Assembly: GCA_020746835.1 (NCBI GenBank)
Contig: JAGPNK010000007.1
Span: 868,001 to 932,000 of the forward strand
Source: Stachybotrys elegans
Taxonomy: Eukaryota; Ascomycota; Sordariomycetes; Hypocreales; Stachybotryaceae
Length of the DNA: 64,000 nt
Direction of reading: 5' to 3'
Notes under the pieces: model-generated
The model's database searches: none
What the model was told of the DNA's origin: nothing
The model's input: only the letters and a program-made list of their open reading frames with translations
Made by a program: the position numbers and the translations under genes
Shown here: positions 1-10,999 of the stretch, in pieces
How positions within the stretch are numbered: the stretch's first letter is position 1
Layout: every line of letters starts with the position of its first letter

Positions 1-508
1 AGGTAGAAAGCGACAATGTATCACAACACGAACCGAGGGCTGTGAAGAGCACACATCTCGAGTATACAATACCTATGTACCTGCTGTGCTTTATCCAGTG
101 TATGTGAAGTGGGAAGATGTTGGGCGAAGCTTCCACAAGCTCCCAGGCGCCGAGCCCCACCGGGTCCCAGTGCAGGGCACACGGCCTGTCCACCCAGCGT
201 CACTGGCCTTTAATCCCCAAGCCTCACACTCTACCTACTTCTCTTGACCTGGAGACCTTCTCTCTCTTTTCAACTCCGACCTCTAAATTCATTGCCAACA
301 GAGAAACCACCCCAATAACCGTTCTCTCCTTTGGATCATCGACGAAAACACACACACTTGAAGCAGACTAATTCTCTTGCTACACAAGCACTTTCCTTTC
401 TCTCCCACTACGACCGATCGCTTCGTTCTTGTTTGGTTCGACTTGATTTAATCGGTACTCGAAGCTGTTCTTGTGGTACTACCCGATCTAGCATCCGGTG
501 CGCCCAAC
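1..508. promoter_or_regulatory. Upstream region and 5' leader of the Hsp40 gene
   Basis: No coding region is supported here. The last 250 bases are pyrimidine-rich, as in many fungal 5' leaders. At 125-134 there is an inverted GAA/TTC pair (GAA at 126-128, TTC at 131-133), which is two units of a heat-shock element; a third unit in register is not evident, so the site is weak. It would fit regulation of the chaperone gene that follows, but that is inference. Confidence 0.35.
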
Positions 509-1840
509 ATGGTCAAGGAGACCAAGCTCTACGATACCTTGAGTATCAGGCCTGATGCCTCTCAAGATGACATCAAGAAGGCATATCGGTAAGTCTCAGA
601 TGTTTTGTTCCTGTGCTTGTTGTTTTATTCGACCCCGCGTGCCCTGTCTGGGAGATCCTAGTCTCTCGACATGGCGTCACTCCTGCTTCCTCCTCACCCC
701 ACTCTCATTACCTTATCACCTCGACACAAGCTAACCACGTCGCGTGTACAGCAAGGCGGCCCTCAAGTGGCACCCTGACAAGAACAAGGACAACCCCAAC
801 GCCTCCGAGAAGTTCAAGGAGTGCTCGCAGGCCTATGAGATCCTGTCTGATCCGGAAAAGCGCAAGATTTACGACCAGTACGGCCTAGAATTCCTGCTGC
901 GAGGAGGTGGTGCGCCACCACCAGAAAGTGCCGCGGGCGCAAACCCGTTCGCGGGTGCGGGCGGAGCTGGCTTCAATGGCTTCGACTTTGGCGGCGTCCC
1001 TGGAGGCGGTGGTGGTGCTCGTACCTTCCATTTCTCTACCGGCGGCGGCGGCGGCGGCTTCAACTTTAACAACCCCGAAGACATCTTTGCCGAGTTCATG
1101 CGCCAGAGCGGCAGCATGCGAGACGACGGCGACGACTTCTCCAACATTTTCTCCGGCATGGGCGGCGGCGGCGGCCCTCGCGCGAGCCGTCCCCGAACCC
1201 GAGGTTTCCCGGCCGACCCTCGAGAGCGGGAGCAGACGCCCGAGATTACGACCGTGGAGCGACCACTACCGCTCACCCTTGAGGAGCTCTTCAATGGCGT
1301 CACCAAGAGGATGAAGATCAAGCGTAAGACGTGGGATGAAACCGGCAAGCGGGTTCAGACCGATCAGATCCTCGAGGTGCCCATCAAGGCTGGTCTGAAG
1401 AAGGGCTCCAAGATCAAGTTCAATGGCGTGGGCGACCAGGTGGAAGGTGGACGCCAAGACCTGCACTTCATTGTCGAAGAGGTAAGCTCACATCCATCAA
1501 CCCATTTTGTTGGCCCAAGACCAGTTCACTAACAACCTCACAGAAGGAGCATCCATTGTTCAAGAGGGAGGACAACGACATTGTTACGACCATTACACTG
1601 GACCTCAAGGAGGCGCTCACTGGCTGGAAGCGCAATGTTAACACCATTGACGGCAAGCAGATCAACCTCGACAAGTCTGGGCCAACGCAACCAGGCAGCG
1701 AAGAGCGCTACCCCGGACTAGGGATGCCCATCTCGAAGAAGGGAGGCCGCGAGCGCGGCGACTTTGTGATCCGCTACAAGGTCAACTTCCCATCGTCTCT
1801 CACGCCTGAGCAGAAGCAGAAGCTTAGGGAGATTCTGTAA
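509..1840 (+). CDS. Class B (type II) DnaJ/Hsp40 co-chaperone, Sis1/Psi1/DNAJB1-like
   Basis: Three exons, 509-588, 752-1481 and 1544-1840, give 368 residues. Both introns have GTAAG donors and CTAAC branch sites. An N-terminal J domain (about residues 4-70) carries the HPD motif at 34-36 that stimulates Hsp70 ATPase. A long Gly/Phe-rich region follows (about 75-165), with runs of Gly. The C-terminal two-barrel peptide-binding domain then begins near [10 protein letters not shown] and ends close to the stop. There is no Cys-rich zinc domain, which excludes class A (Ydj1). Known members are cytosolic/nuclear, work with Ssa-type Hsp70, and help in translation initiation and disaggregation. The start was chosen because [11 protein letters not shown] is the normal family N terminus and the first ATG of the J domain. 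Confidence 0.93.
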
Positions 1841-3347
1841 AACTATGACACGGCATATGACGCACTCCCTGATATATACGGCGATGCAGGGACACGGCAT
1901 TGTGGGCCCAACGAGCCAGACTGTTAGGAATCAGGGGTGGTCGGCAGAATAATATTTTCTGAAGGGAATCACGATGATGAAAGCGAACGAGGGTAATCGG
2001 CGTTTGTGGAAATAGGCAGATTGGCGGATTTTTGCTTTTGGTCTCTTTTATATACATCTCTTTTTGTTTCTCTGGACCGATTTCTCTGGACAAGGTCAAG
2101 ATGGCGTTGCTGGTAGCAGTCGCTGCAGTACGGCCGCGGCAAGACCATGATAGGCACAATGATGATATAAGTTTGACGAAGAATTGCATCTGACTGAAGC
2201 ACGAACCGGAATGTCTGTGATTTTGAGTGATTTACGACATGTACGAGTTATATTCAGAGGGTACGAGGTCGCTCGTTGAAGTGAACGGGCCGACGAAGCG
2301 GGATATTAGTATAGCCTTGTTCACCCGGACCGTGGTGCGTCGTTTTTCCTCTTCTCGGCCAGAGGCGTAAGCAACTTGCGACAGTGGAGGACAAACGTTG
2401 AGGCGCTTGCGGCGGCTCATTGGCTCGCCGTGAGACACCCAACAGAACAAAGTGTCGCCGCTTGCAGCAGCTAGTTTCCTGTGATTTAGGGATGCCGCTG
2501 GGAATGCAGTGGGCAGGCTCGGCCACAGGACAACAAATTCCATAGCATTGATTCCTCCTCTCCCTCTGCTGCCGACAATTGGCATCGCGATCTCCCGGGC
2601 AGGCAAGCAAGCAAGCATCTCCCAATGGGCAGCTTGCGGGGCGATGACGACACGGCAGGCAAAGACCATGTCCAAAAGAGGCATAGGGAGGGGACAGCAG
2701 AGGGTGATGGAGGGGTGGGAGGGGGGAGGGGCAGAATGCTAACGGTTTGCCTGGGTGCTCTTTTCGGCGAGCTCCCGTCACCACATGTCTAGGTCATTTC
2801 CTTCCCTTGCTTTGTTGCCTGCCCGTACGTATGTAGTAGCACATGCTTCATGTGCCGTGGTTTCTCAATTGAGGGGGGGGAGAGGGGAAGGGTTCGTTTG
2901 TACATTTTGCTTGAGTCATTTTTCCGTGCTGCTGCTGGTGATGCCTCTTCCTCGTTCTTCTCCTTCTCTTCTCTCTTTTCATTTTCTTGCTACCTAGACA
3001 GCTTGCCCCAATCTCCTCCACACTACTCGACCCGTTCTTGTGCTTCGGTGCGCGCGCGGCTGGGAAACCACGCGGTTCGATTAGGTACATACTTGGTAGC
3101 TGCTTGCCAGAAACCCATTCTTGCTGGCAGGAACCCACCGGCTTGTTCTTTATTACCGCCAACACCACCCACCTTGTGCCCTTTGCTCCCCTCTCCTCCT
3201 CTTGCTCCATATTCTTCTGTATTTGATTCCCCCCTCGAGACTGATTGTCTGATTAGAACGAACTCCTTCGAATCTTGATACTAGCTCTGGTCCTTGTACA
3301 CTACACCACTTAGACGACCTTCATCTGTCCCTTTAGACACCGCCAAG
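1841..3347. other. Intergenic: Hsp40 3' region and promoter of the HAD gene
   Basis: No gene is supported. The short reading frames here have no recognisable domain. There is a run of eight G at 2873-2880 inside a purine tract. From about 2930 to 3330 the strand is strongly pyrimidine-rich, the usual look of a fungal core promoter and 5' leader, and leads into the ATG at 3348. Confidence 0.5.
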
Positions 3348-4148
3348 ATGCCTCAGGTAAAGATGGATTCCCCTACCTTCCTCCATTCCCCCGAAGAGCT
3401 GCTAACACGGCTGCGGTAGATCACCACCCTTCTTTTCGACTGCGACAACACCCTCGTCCTGTCCGAGGAGCTCGCCTTCGAGGCCTGCGCCGATCTCATC
3501 AACCAGATCTGCAAGGAGCGCAACGTCGATCTTACCTTTACCGGCGAGACGCTCATCGTCGAGTTTGTCGGCCAGAACTTCCGCGGCATGCTCACCACGC
3601 TCCAGGCCAAGTACGGCCTCGAGATCAGCCCCGAGGACATGGAGAAGTACGTCCGCATGGAGGAGGACGCCGTCATTGCCAAGCTCAAGGCTTCCCTCAA
3701 GCCCTGCCCTGGTGTCGACGAGCAGCTCGAGAAGCTCGCCGCCTCGGGCAAGTACACCATGTCTGTCGTCTCCTCGTCGGCCCTCCGCCGTGTCCGCGCC
3801 TCCATCGAGAAGGTCGGCCAGGACAAGTACTTCCCGGGTGACGTCGTCTTCTCGGCTGCCACTAGTCTCGAGAAGCCCACCAGCAAGCCCGACCCTGCCA
3901 TCTACCTGCACGCCCTCAAGAAGCTTGGCAAGACGGCCGAGGAGTCCATCGCTATCGAGGACAGCAAGAGCGGTACCCTCAGCGGTACCCGTGCTGGCAT
4001 GAAGGTTGTGGGCTACGTCGGTCCTTATGCTCCCGATAAGAGGTCCGAGATGGAGAAGGTTCTGCGCGATGCCGGCGCTGTAGTCATCATGGAGCACTGG
4101 TCCGAGTTCCCCGCATGCCTGGAGAAGATTGAGTCTGGCAGCGTTTGA
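3348..4148 (+). CDS. HAD-superfamily hydrolase, subfamily IA (phosphatase-like)
   Basis: Exon 1 is only 9 nt (3348-3356, Met-Pro-Gln), followed by a 63 nt intron (GTAAAG...TAG) and exon 2 at 3420-4148, for 245 residues. The second exon alone has no in-frame ATG before the active site, so the tiny first exon is required. Motif I is FDCDNTLV, with the nucleophile Asp10 and the general acid/base Asp12. A helical cap follows, then motif II in SVVSSSALRR, the motif III Lys within SKPDP and motif IV IEDSKSG. This is the complete Rossmann core of a soluble, Mg-dependent phosphomonoesterase. The subfamily includes sugar-phosphate phosphatases such as bacterial YieH, but the substrate cannot be read from sequence. 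It is convergent with RIT1 and only 156 bp from it. Confidence 0.9.
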
Positions 4149-4304
4149 ACAGTCACGTAGACTGCCAGATGGGTGATGAGAGGGTGACTACTGCTACTAC
4201 CTGTCGAAGTGCATACCTGTCCCTGGACGAAGAAGGTGCTTGATTGTTTTAAGGGCCTAACGATTCATAAACGAATCGTATGACGTAATGAGAGCTTAAT
4301 CATT

Positions 4305-5771
4305 TCAATTCTTCCAATCCATAAGAAAGCTGTTGACGCTTTGCAATGTCGCCCTATTTGGGTTTGCGCCTGGGTATGCTGTCATGATGCTGGCCAGCTT
4401 GATCTTGATCTGTGTCTTTGTGAAGGAGACGTTGTCGTCGGGAACACGAAAGTTGTCTTGCTCGTCAAAGAAGTAGCAGAATAGAGCCAGTGCTGTGGCC
4501 ACTGAGAGATCTCTTCCAGACTCGCAGGCGATGATGATCTGGGCCGACGATCCCTGGGCAGCGAGGAATTTGGAAGCAAACCGGCATATATCTGGCAATG
4601 CCAGGCGTAGATTGCGACTTGCCGTCTTGCTCTTACCGAGTCCAATCTCCATGTATTTGGGGGATTTGACCCAGGTGGTTTTGTCTGTAGTGGATGTTGT
4701 CAGAGCAATATGGCATATCTCGTCCTTTTCTGGCGCTGCCATTGGCAAGGGGCAGACCGAAATGCAAGACGTCAGCTTCGTGGTGGGCTGCTCGCTGGCA
4801 TTCTGCTCTGCTGTATACTCTTTTACCAGCTGTGCGATGAGACTCGGCAGCTCTGCTTCAGGTGTCTCGAGCAGCTCGGTGGAATGGCTCCAGAAGATTA
4901 CCGGTGTAAGTCCATGGGCCCAGTTCTCGGTATCGTCGGCGGCACCCTGAATGTAGCCCCCTTCATCCATCTCACTGCCGCCAACGACTCGTCTACTCGC
5001 TGTACAGCAGATGATGGGGCGGTAGTCCTCGAAGATGCAGTCCACGGGCTCCTCTGCGAGGAAGGAGTCCTGTGTGATCCAGAAGGGGCGGAGGGGTTTT
5101 GTCAGGCATGTTGGGAGGGAGAGGTTGAGGGCCCGGAGGGAGGCGACGAAGGAGGGGATGAGGGCGGTGATTTGGGAGTGCGTGGAGGGCGGAAGGTAGG
5201 GTGGGAGGAAGAGCTGGGAAGATAGGGGGTGGTCTGGAAGAAGGGCACGGTTGAGGACGGCGCACCAGATGGGGATTGTGGTTGAGAGGGCGTCGGGCAT
5301 TCCTGGGGGCGTGAGTGAGTGTGAAGGTTATGCGAGGGGATGGAGGACGTACGTTTACCGCGACGGGTAGAGTCAACGACAATGATGCTGACAGGTAGTT
5401 AACACCTAGAACCCCAAGCCGCATAGCCAGAACCATACACACCCATCATTCGTCTCAATCATCTCAACGAGATGCATATTCAGCCTGCGCGTGCTAAACT
5501 TCCAGGCACGCTCATGGCCATCCGTGCTCTTAAAGTAGGCGCTGCCGTCCTTGTCGCGGGGCGGGATGTACCAGCTGCCGCAGCGCTCGTTGGCGACGAG
5601 GGGCCGGCGCGGGCCAAAGGCGGCCTCGACGCGGGACACGAACTCTGCGTCGGCGCGGATGGAGGTTAGGCGGTTGTGGATGCTGAGCGTGGAGCGCTTG
5701 AGGGAGCTGAGGAGGGAGGAGAAGGAGGGCTGGGAGGGAGGGAGGAGGTCTGATGGATGGGGGAGGGACAT
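4305..5771 (-). CDS. RIT1: tRNA A64-2'-O-ribosylphosphate transferase Rit1
   Basis: Three exons on the minus strand, 5771-5443, 5387-5353 and 5302-4305, give 453 residues. Rit1 adds a 2'-O-ribosyl phosphate to A64 of the initiator tRNA-Met, which keeps it out of elongation. The family signature is split over the splice sites: GSWYI and STDGH in exon 1; the DSTRRGK core on the 35 nt exon 2; MPDALSTTIPIWCAVLNRAL at the start of exon 3. The C-terminal part is phosphatase-like, with a CESGRDLS P-loop motif (CxxGxDxS) near residue 370, as known for Rit1. The length suits fungal members (about 450-510). The second intron has a GTACGT donor, the first a weaker GTGTGT donor with a TTAAC branch site. 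It is convergent with the HAD gene. Confidence 0.93.
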
Positions 5772-6173
5772 TTCTCCGTTTCTCTTCCTGTGGTTTTCTT
5801 CTTTTTATTCTTTGTGGTAAAGAAGCTGGATTGTTGTGTATTTGGCAGGATAAATGGTTCGAGTCAGATTCTGTGGGAGATGGGTTGATGAATGAGATGT
5901 GTGCTAGGCTATGAAGTTGATATTGTGAAAAGAATTCCGTCTTGGTGCGAGATGGGTAAAAATGGCTCCACATATATACAAACAAGAACAGCTGGACGCA
6001 ACTGTGCTATAGAATGGTAGGTACTTTTACTTTTTTCATGTTGATATCCTGCCTACATATCGTAAAGACGTAAACTAATTACACGCAGCTCGATGGCGTT
6101 GCTGGGACACAATCTCATGGTATATCTGTAGCTACGCACAGCTGTCCCCGGCAACCCGGCCCAAACCACCGCC
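5772..6173. other. Intergenic: RIT1 upstream region and oxidoreductase 3' region
   Basis: This stretch holds the presumed promoter of the minus-strand RIT1 and the 3' end region of the next minus-strand gene. No further gene or defined motif is seen. Confidence 0.5.
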
Positions 6174-7543
6174 TTACTCCAGCTTCCACACACCGTCCTC
6201 AATGACGATTTTGATCTCGCGGGCTTCGTCGATACTCCTGCGGCCGGCCTCGAGGATGGCTGTCGTGGCGATGGTGTTCTTGAGGGTAGGAAGGCCCTTG
6301 GCGTCAAGGTCGTCGAGGGTCGTGGTGCCGGCGTTGAGGGCGCGGCAGTTGTCGACAAACTTCTCAATCGAGATGTAGCCGTAGCCGGTCGAGCCCTGGA
6401 AGTTGCCGTCCTCGTCGGGGGCGTAGCGCATGTAGAAGGGGTTGACCCACTGGACCTGGCCGACGGAGTCGTCGGCAACGTCGTAGCCGCGGCGCGACTG
6501 GTCGACTCGTATCTCGCCGCCCGAGGCCAAGTAGTGGAAGTTTTGGCTCGTGTGGACGCCCGACTTGTTGGGGGCGGTCCAGGAGGCCGTGTAGACGGCG
6601 ATGCCGCGCTTGGTAGGGTCCGACTGCTTGACCCAGGTGACGAGGAGGGAGATGGTATCTTCGGTCTCCTCGACGCAGCCTTGGGAGGTGGCGACGCCCT
6701 TGGAGGCGGTGGCGTCGACCTTTACGGGGACGTAGCCGAGCTGCTGGACCATGGAGTCGCAGATGTCGACGTGGTGGCTGTTGAGGTAGTAGGAGATGTC
6801 AGACTCCTTGCCAGCCCAGGCCTTGAAGGTGTCGAGCTGGAACTTGGGCTGGGCCATGTAGCTGTAGTAGTAGTTGAAGTCGCCGAGCTTCTGGGCGCGG
6901 AAGCGGGCGTCGGAGTAGACGGGGTCGAAGCGCTTGTGGTGCTCGACGAAGACGAAGACCTTGCGCTCGCGGGCGCGGGCGATGAGCTCCTGGTGGTGGG
7001 CGAGCAGCTTGACGGCGGGCTTGGTGACGAGGACGTGGATGCCGCGCTCGATGGCGTAGAGGGCGATGGGGAAGTGGGAGGGGTCCGGGGTGAAGATGGT
7101 GATGGCGTCGCCGGGCTTGAGCTGGTCGATGGCGGCGCGGTAGGCGTCCGGGTCCTTCTGGTCGTCGCCGGGGAACGACTGGAAGGACGTGTCGAGGCCG
7201 TTGTAGAACTGGGTGATGTTCTTGTGGAGGTGTTCGCCTAGGAGTTGTGTTAATCTAGAGGCGGAGGCGGTGCGAGAGAGGAGGGGGCTCACGAATGGCA
7301 GGGAACTTGGTGCCGTTGACGCCGACCATGCCGAGCTGGTCTACCTTGCCGCGGCGGCGCAGGTCGAAGAGGGTGAGGCCGACGACGCCGACTTTCTTGT
7401 CGGAGGCAGAGCCGCCGGTGCCTACGAAGCCGGTGGTGTACTCACCGGTACCGATCTGAGGGTGTTGGTGTTAGCTGTGTATAGAGGAGGAGGAGGAGGA
7501 GGAGGAGGAGGGAGCTTGCCATCAAGACATTGAGGGCGGCCAT
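6174..7543 (-). CDS. Gfo/Idh/MocA-family NAD(P)-dependent oxidoreductase
   Basis: Three exons, 7543-7520, 7455-7293 and 7237-6174, give 416 residues. The N-terminal Rossmann strand [14 protein letters not shown] is created only by splicing exon 1 to exon 2; it binds the dinucleotide. [11 protein letters not shown] and the downstream HVLVTKPAV (the family's EKP-type motif, here TKP) follow in the first 200 residues. The C-terminal alpha/beta domain starts near [12 protein letters not shown]. The family oxidises or reduces sugars, inositols and sugar acids; the substrate of this fungal clade is unknown to me. The intron at 7519-7456 has a GC donor (ATG|GCAAGC) and a (CTC)n tract; reading through it hits a stop. 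It is divergent from the aldolase gene across 2.1 kb, which suggests, without proof, a shared sugar-acid pathway. Confidence 0.85.
7480..7515. repeat. (GGA)n microsatellite inside intron 1 of the oxidoreductase
   Basis: About nine GGA units on the plus strand, read as a (CTC)n polypyrimidine tract in the transcript. It lies just after the GC donor at 7519 and makes up much of the 64 nt intron. Confidence 0.85.
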
Positions 7544-9622
7544 TGTGACGGAGGCTGAAGGGGTCGATGATGGAATGTTCGTTGAGGTGGTATGAGGGAG
7601 ATGGGAGGAGGAGGAGGAGGAAAAGTGAGGCAGGCGAAGAAAGTTGGAGATGGAGGGGCAACGGCGTCGTGTGTGAATTGGTGTGTCTCGAGATGGGAGC
7701 GACTACGGCTATGTAATATAATCGTCGCAACCGCAAACCAGCATGGACCTCAAGATTCTACGCATGGAGATGAAACTACTAATATAGAAGACGCAGGACT
7801 GCGATTTACCCTTTCGTATGTACCTTGTGTCTGCTTCCCCTGGCCGGGGCGCGGGTGAAGCTGTACGGGAGCTGGAGATGCCGCAGGCCATTGGAGGGAT
7901 TATTCGCCCCGCTGGGAGCTAGGTAGTAGATTGGACTGGCAGCCCGTTCGTAGCGTAGGTAGGTATTAATTTAGTTTTGGGTTGCACGACTACACCATGG
8001 CAATCCAGGTTTTGCAAACGGGTGGACGGGAGAGGGGGGGTGTGCGTGTGCTGTTGAGCAGGGGCGTCGTTAGGGATAGGATGCAGTCGCTGGACATGGC
8101 GTGAGGCGTCTGGATGTGTGCATGTGTGTGCATGTGTGTGAGAGGAATTATCCGTCGTGAGATTGTGAATGGTCATGATGGATGGCCATCATGTAATTTA
8201 CCCCTCCATTCTCCGTTCTGCCCCTCCATCCGCCCACCTACTGATTTATTTATCCAAACCCCCCACGTAACCTTCACCCCGCCTCCATCCTTTCTCCATT
8301 GACATCGTTCAGACAAACAAATGGTCCATCACGAAGAGAAAAGGAATATCTATTTCTTCGGGGAGACAGATGCCGACGCTCCGAATTATCCATCACGGCT
8401 CGACAGCCTAGTTCACGCACAACCAAAGACTCCATGTCAGCGCCGTCCTCCAACTTTGTATCCCCGCGCATCGTCTCAGCCTCCTCATGAGACGCATTTT
8501 CCCGAGTCCCCACCATCAAACCCAAGGCCTGCTGTCTGCTGGCCACTCGACTGGTGGAAGAAATCGCTCTCGGGATTTGCCTCCAATCACCACGCCGTAT
8601 TCCCAAGGCCCGGTTCTCTCGCCGCACCCCTCCTCCTTCTCGACCCCACGATGTCGGTGCTCCATCCCGAGCTCGCACCGGCCCATGGGGGCGCTCGATT
8701 TGAGATGGCGGCATTCATGAGTTTGATGTCCCTGGGGCTATGCGAGGTGGTCGCCTCGCCCAGTCACAGTCACAGTCATGTCGGAAACAGAGTTGTGACT
8801 GCGTTTGCTACGGATTGGTCTGCTGGGACACAGTCGCACCTCCAGCGGAAATCTCACAGCTTGACCACATGCAGCAGCATCGATCCCGGACGTCGATCAG
8901 TTCTCTTCCAAATCGCCTCTTCCGTGAAATAACCCGAGGCCGTGGTTGTCCAGGCACTTTTGCCCCCCCCCCTCTCTCCTCTGAGCTGGCGTCCTCCAAT
9001 ATCAAACTCATCCTCGAGGCCCACGACACGGAAGTGGCCCAAGAAATGGTCTCATGCAGCTCCAGGGACCAATAAACATAATGCGTCATTTCCACTAACA
9101 CCTATTCTCGAACAAAATCCTGTCTGGTACTGCCGTTTTGCCTGCCGCGCCCGCCACCGCCGCCCATCCATCTCATCCTCAGGAGATACTGGCAGCCCTG
9201 ACTTTGTCGGACCAATGTCCTCACGAGGGCATGGATGACTTCGGCCGAGCCCGAGCCTACTCCTGCCGTAACCAAGCACCAGGACCAGCCAGACCTTGCC
9301 TTGTCTTGACTTACCTAGGCCCACCCCTCAGGCTAGACAAGCACCCGACTGCAAAACAAGCCTGGCTTCTGGCCCATCCTATCCCATTATGCCGTCGCGA
9401 ATGGTTCACACGTCGTCGCCTCTCTGTGGGCCGGCGTTGTATAAGTAGGTGGCAGGCCGTCGTCGTGCTCTTTCTTGCGGGCCCTTGTCGGATGCTGCTG
9501 TCACCTCCTCGTTTCTCCCTCTGCCTCTCTTTGTTGTGAGCGTCTCGTCCATTTAAGCTCCCCTCGGTCATTGTCGCATTCCCCCCTCCTCCTCTGAATC
9601 CCCCCCTCGAATCCTCAGATCC
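7544..9622. promoter_or_regulatory. Divergent intergenic region between oxidoreductase and aldolase genes
   Basis: This is 2.1 kb between two outward-facing starts. The longest open frame (203 codons at 8321-8932) has no domain and a composition like translated non-coding DNA. Sites matching the carbon-repressor CreA consensus SYGGRG occur at 7844-7849 and 8732-8737, but this motif is common by chance. There is a run of ten C near 8963-8972. A TATA-like TATAAGTAG lies near 9439, about 180 bp before the aldolase ATG. Confidence 0.4.
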
Positions 9623-10591
9623 ATGGCTGCCAACGGTACCTCGGGCGGCTCTCGCCCTCTGCCCTGCGGCATCTACGCCCCTACCATGACCTTCTTCGAC
9701 CCGGAGACGGAGGACCTTGACATCCCCACCATCAAGAAGCACGCCGAACGGCTGGCCCGCGCCGGCCTCGCTGGCCTAGTCATCATGGGCTCCAACGGAG
9801 AGGCCGTCCACTGCACACGCGAGGAGAAGGTGGCCGTCGTTAAGGCCAGCCGCGAGGCCCTCACCGAGGCGGGCTTCGAGTCCACGCCCATCATCTTTGG
9901 CGCCACCGAGGGCAGCGTCCGCGGCACCCTCGAGCTCACCCAGATGGCCGCCGATGCCGGTGCCGACTACACCCTCCTGCTCCCACCCTCCTACTACCGC
10001 CCCCAGATGGACGAGGAGGCCGTCGTCAACTACTTCCTCAACGTCGCCGACAAGACGGCCCTGCCCATCATCCTGTACAACTACCCGGGCGCCGTCTCGG
10101 GCGTCGACCTCGACAGCGACGTCATCATCAAGCTCGCCGAGCACCCCAAGATCGTCGGCACAAAGTTCACTTGCGGCAACACGGGCAAGCTGACCCGCGT
10201 CGCCCGCGCTACCAATGCCAAGACGCCCTTCCAGGAGGGATCCGGCTACATGGCCTTTGGCGGCATGTGCGACTTCACCGTGCAGACGCTCGTCAGCGGC
10301 GGCAGCGGCATCATCGCCGGCGGCGCCAACGTCATGCCCAAGCTGTGCGCGCGCGTCTGGAGCCTCTTCGCCGAGGGCAAGAAGGACGAGGCCGCCGAGC
10401 TGCAGAAGGTGCTGAGCCAGGGCGACTGGCCCCTGACCAAGGCGGCCATTGCGGGCACCAAGCAGGCCATCCAGACGTACTATGGCTACGGAGGCTACCC
10501 CAGGAGACCGCTCAAGCGCCTCGACGAGGCGAGGGTCAAGGCTATCGAGAGCGGAACTGCCGAGGCCATGAAGGTCGAGCTGAGCCTATAG
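9623..10591 (+). CDS. DapA/NanA-family class I aldolase (2-keto-3-deoxy sugar acid or 4-hydroxy-2-oxoglutarate aldolase type)
   Basis: One exon, 322 residues, a full-length TIM barrel. The active-site features of the dihydrodipicolinate synthase / N-acetylneuraminate lyase superfamily are present: GSNGEAVH near residue 56 (carboxylate-binding loop), Tyr152 in LYNYPG, and the Schiff-base Lys181 in GTKFTCGN. A GSGIIAG segment near 225 completes the barrel rim. Eukaryotic members include mitochondrial HOGA1-like lyases and fungal GaaC/Lga1 or Lra4 aldolases that split 2-keto-3-deoxy sugar acids to pyruvate and an aldehyde. No clear mitochondrial presequence is seen, so a cytosolic sugar-acid aldolase is the better guess. 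The protein is unlikely to be a lysine-pathway DapA, since fungi make lysine through alpha-aminoadipate. It is divergent from the Gfo/Idh/MocA gene. Confidence 0.88.
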   Translation: MAANGTSGGSRPLPCGIYAPTMTFFDPETEDLDIPTIKKHAERLARAGLAGLVIMGSNGEAVHCTREEKVAVVKASREALTEAGFESTPIIFGATEGSVRGTLELTQMAADAGADYTLLLPPSYYRPQMDEEAVVNYFLNVADKTALPIILYNYPGAVSGVDLDSDVIIKLAEHPKIVGTKFTCGNTGKLTRVARATNAKTPFQEGSGYMAFGGMCDFTVQTLVSGGSGIIAGGANVMPKLCARVWSLFAEGKKDEAAELQKVLSQGDWPLTKAAIAGTKQAIQTYYGYGGYPRRPLKRLDEARVKAIESGTAEAMKVELSL

Positions 10592-10999
10592 CGCTCCTGT
10601 GGATTGTCCGCGGAGGAGGGGGTAGATGTTGCACGTGTATCAATTTTGCAGTATGCTAGTCTACCCACGCATGAATTATGATAATGTTCCATCTATTTGC
10701 TTTCCCCGGGGTAGCGTTTGAGTGTGTAGGATTGACTAGGCAATGTATCCGAAAGCGCGGTATTGCATCCGGATATAAGTCCCGGGTTTGGATTCGTGAT
10801 TGGCGTGGATGAAGTTGACTATGCCCCATTCCGGCGAACCCTTCGAACCAAGTTCACGCATAACAGTCTATACAAATCTTTGCCTATTATTGTGTTGAAT
10901 TCTATTTTCACTCATGGGTCACGTAGGCGATTACGAAATTAATATAGGGAGAAACTTGATTAGTATAAAGAATGCTACTATAGAAACATACAATAGCCT
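10592..10999. other. Intergenic between convergent aldolase and alpha/beta hydrolase genes
   Basis: The 3' regions of both genes meet here. The segment after about 10860 is AT-rich. No gene or clear terminator structure is visible. Confidence 0.45.

Noticed and set aside
6534..7241. 235-codon Val/Gly/Asp-rich open frame antisense to the oxidoreductase
   Set aside because: Shadow frame produced by C-rich third positions on the opposite strand.
8321..8932. Open frame of 203 codons between the oxidoreductase and aldolase genes
   Set aside because: No family resemblance, His/Ser/Pro-rich throughout, lies in a divergent promoter region.
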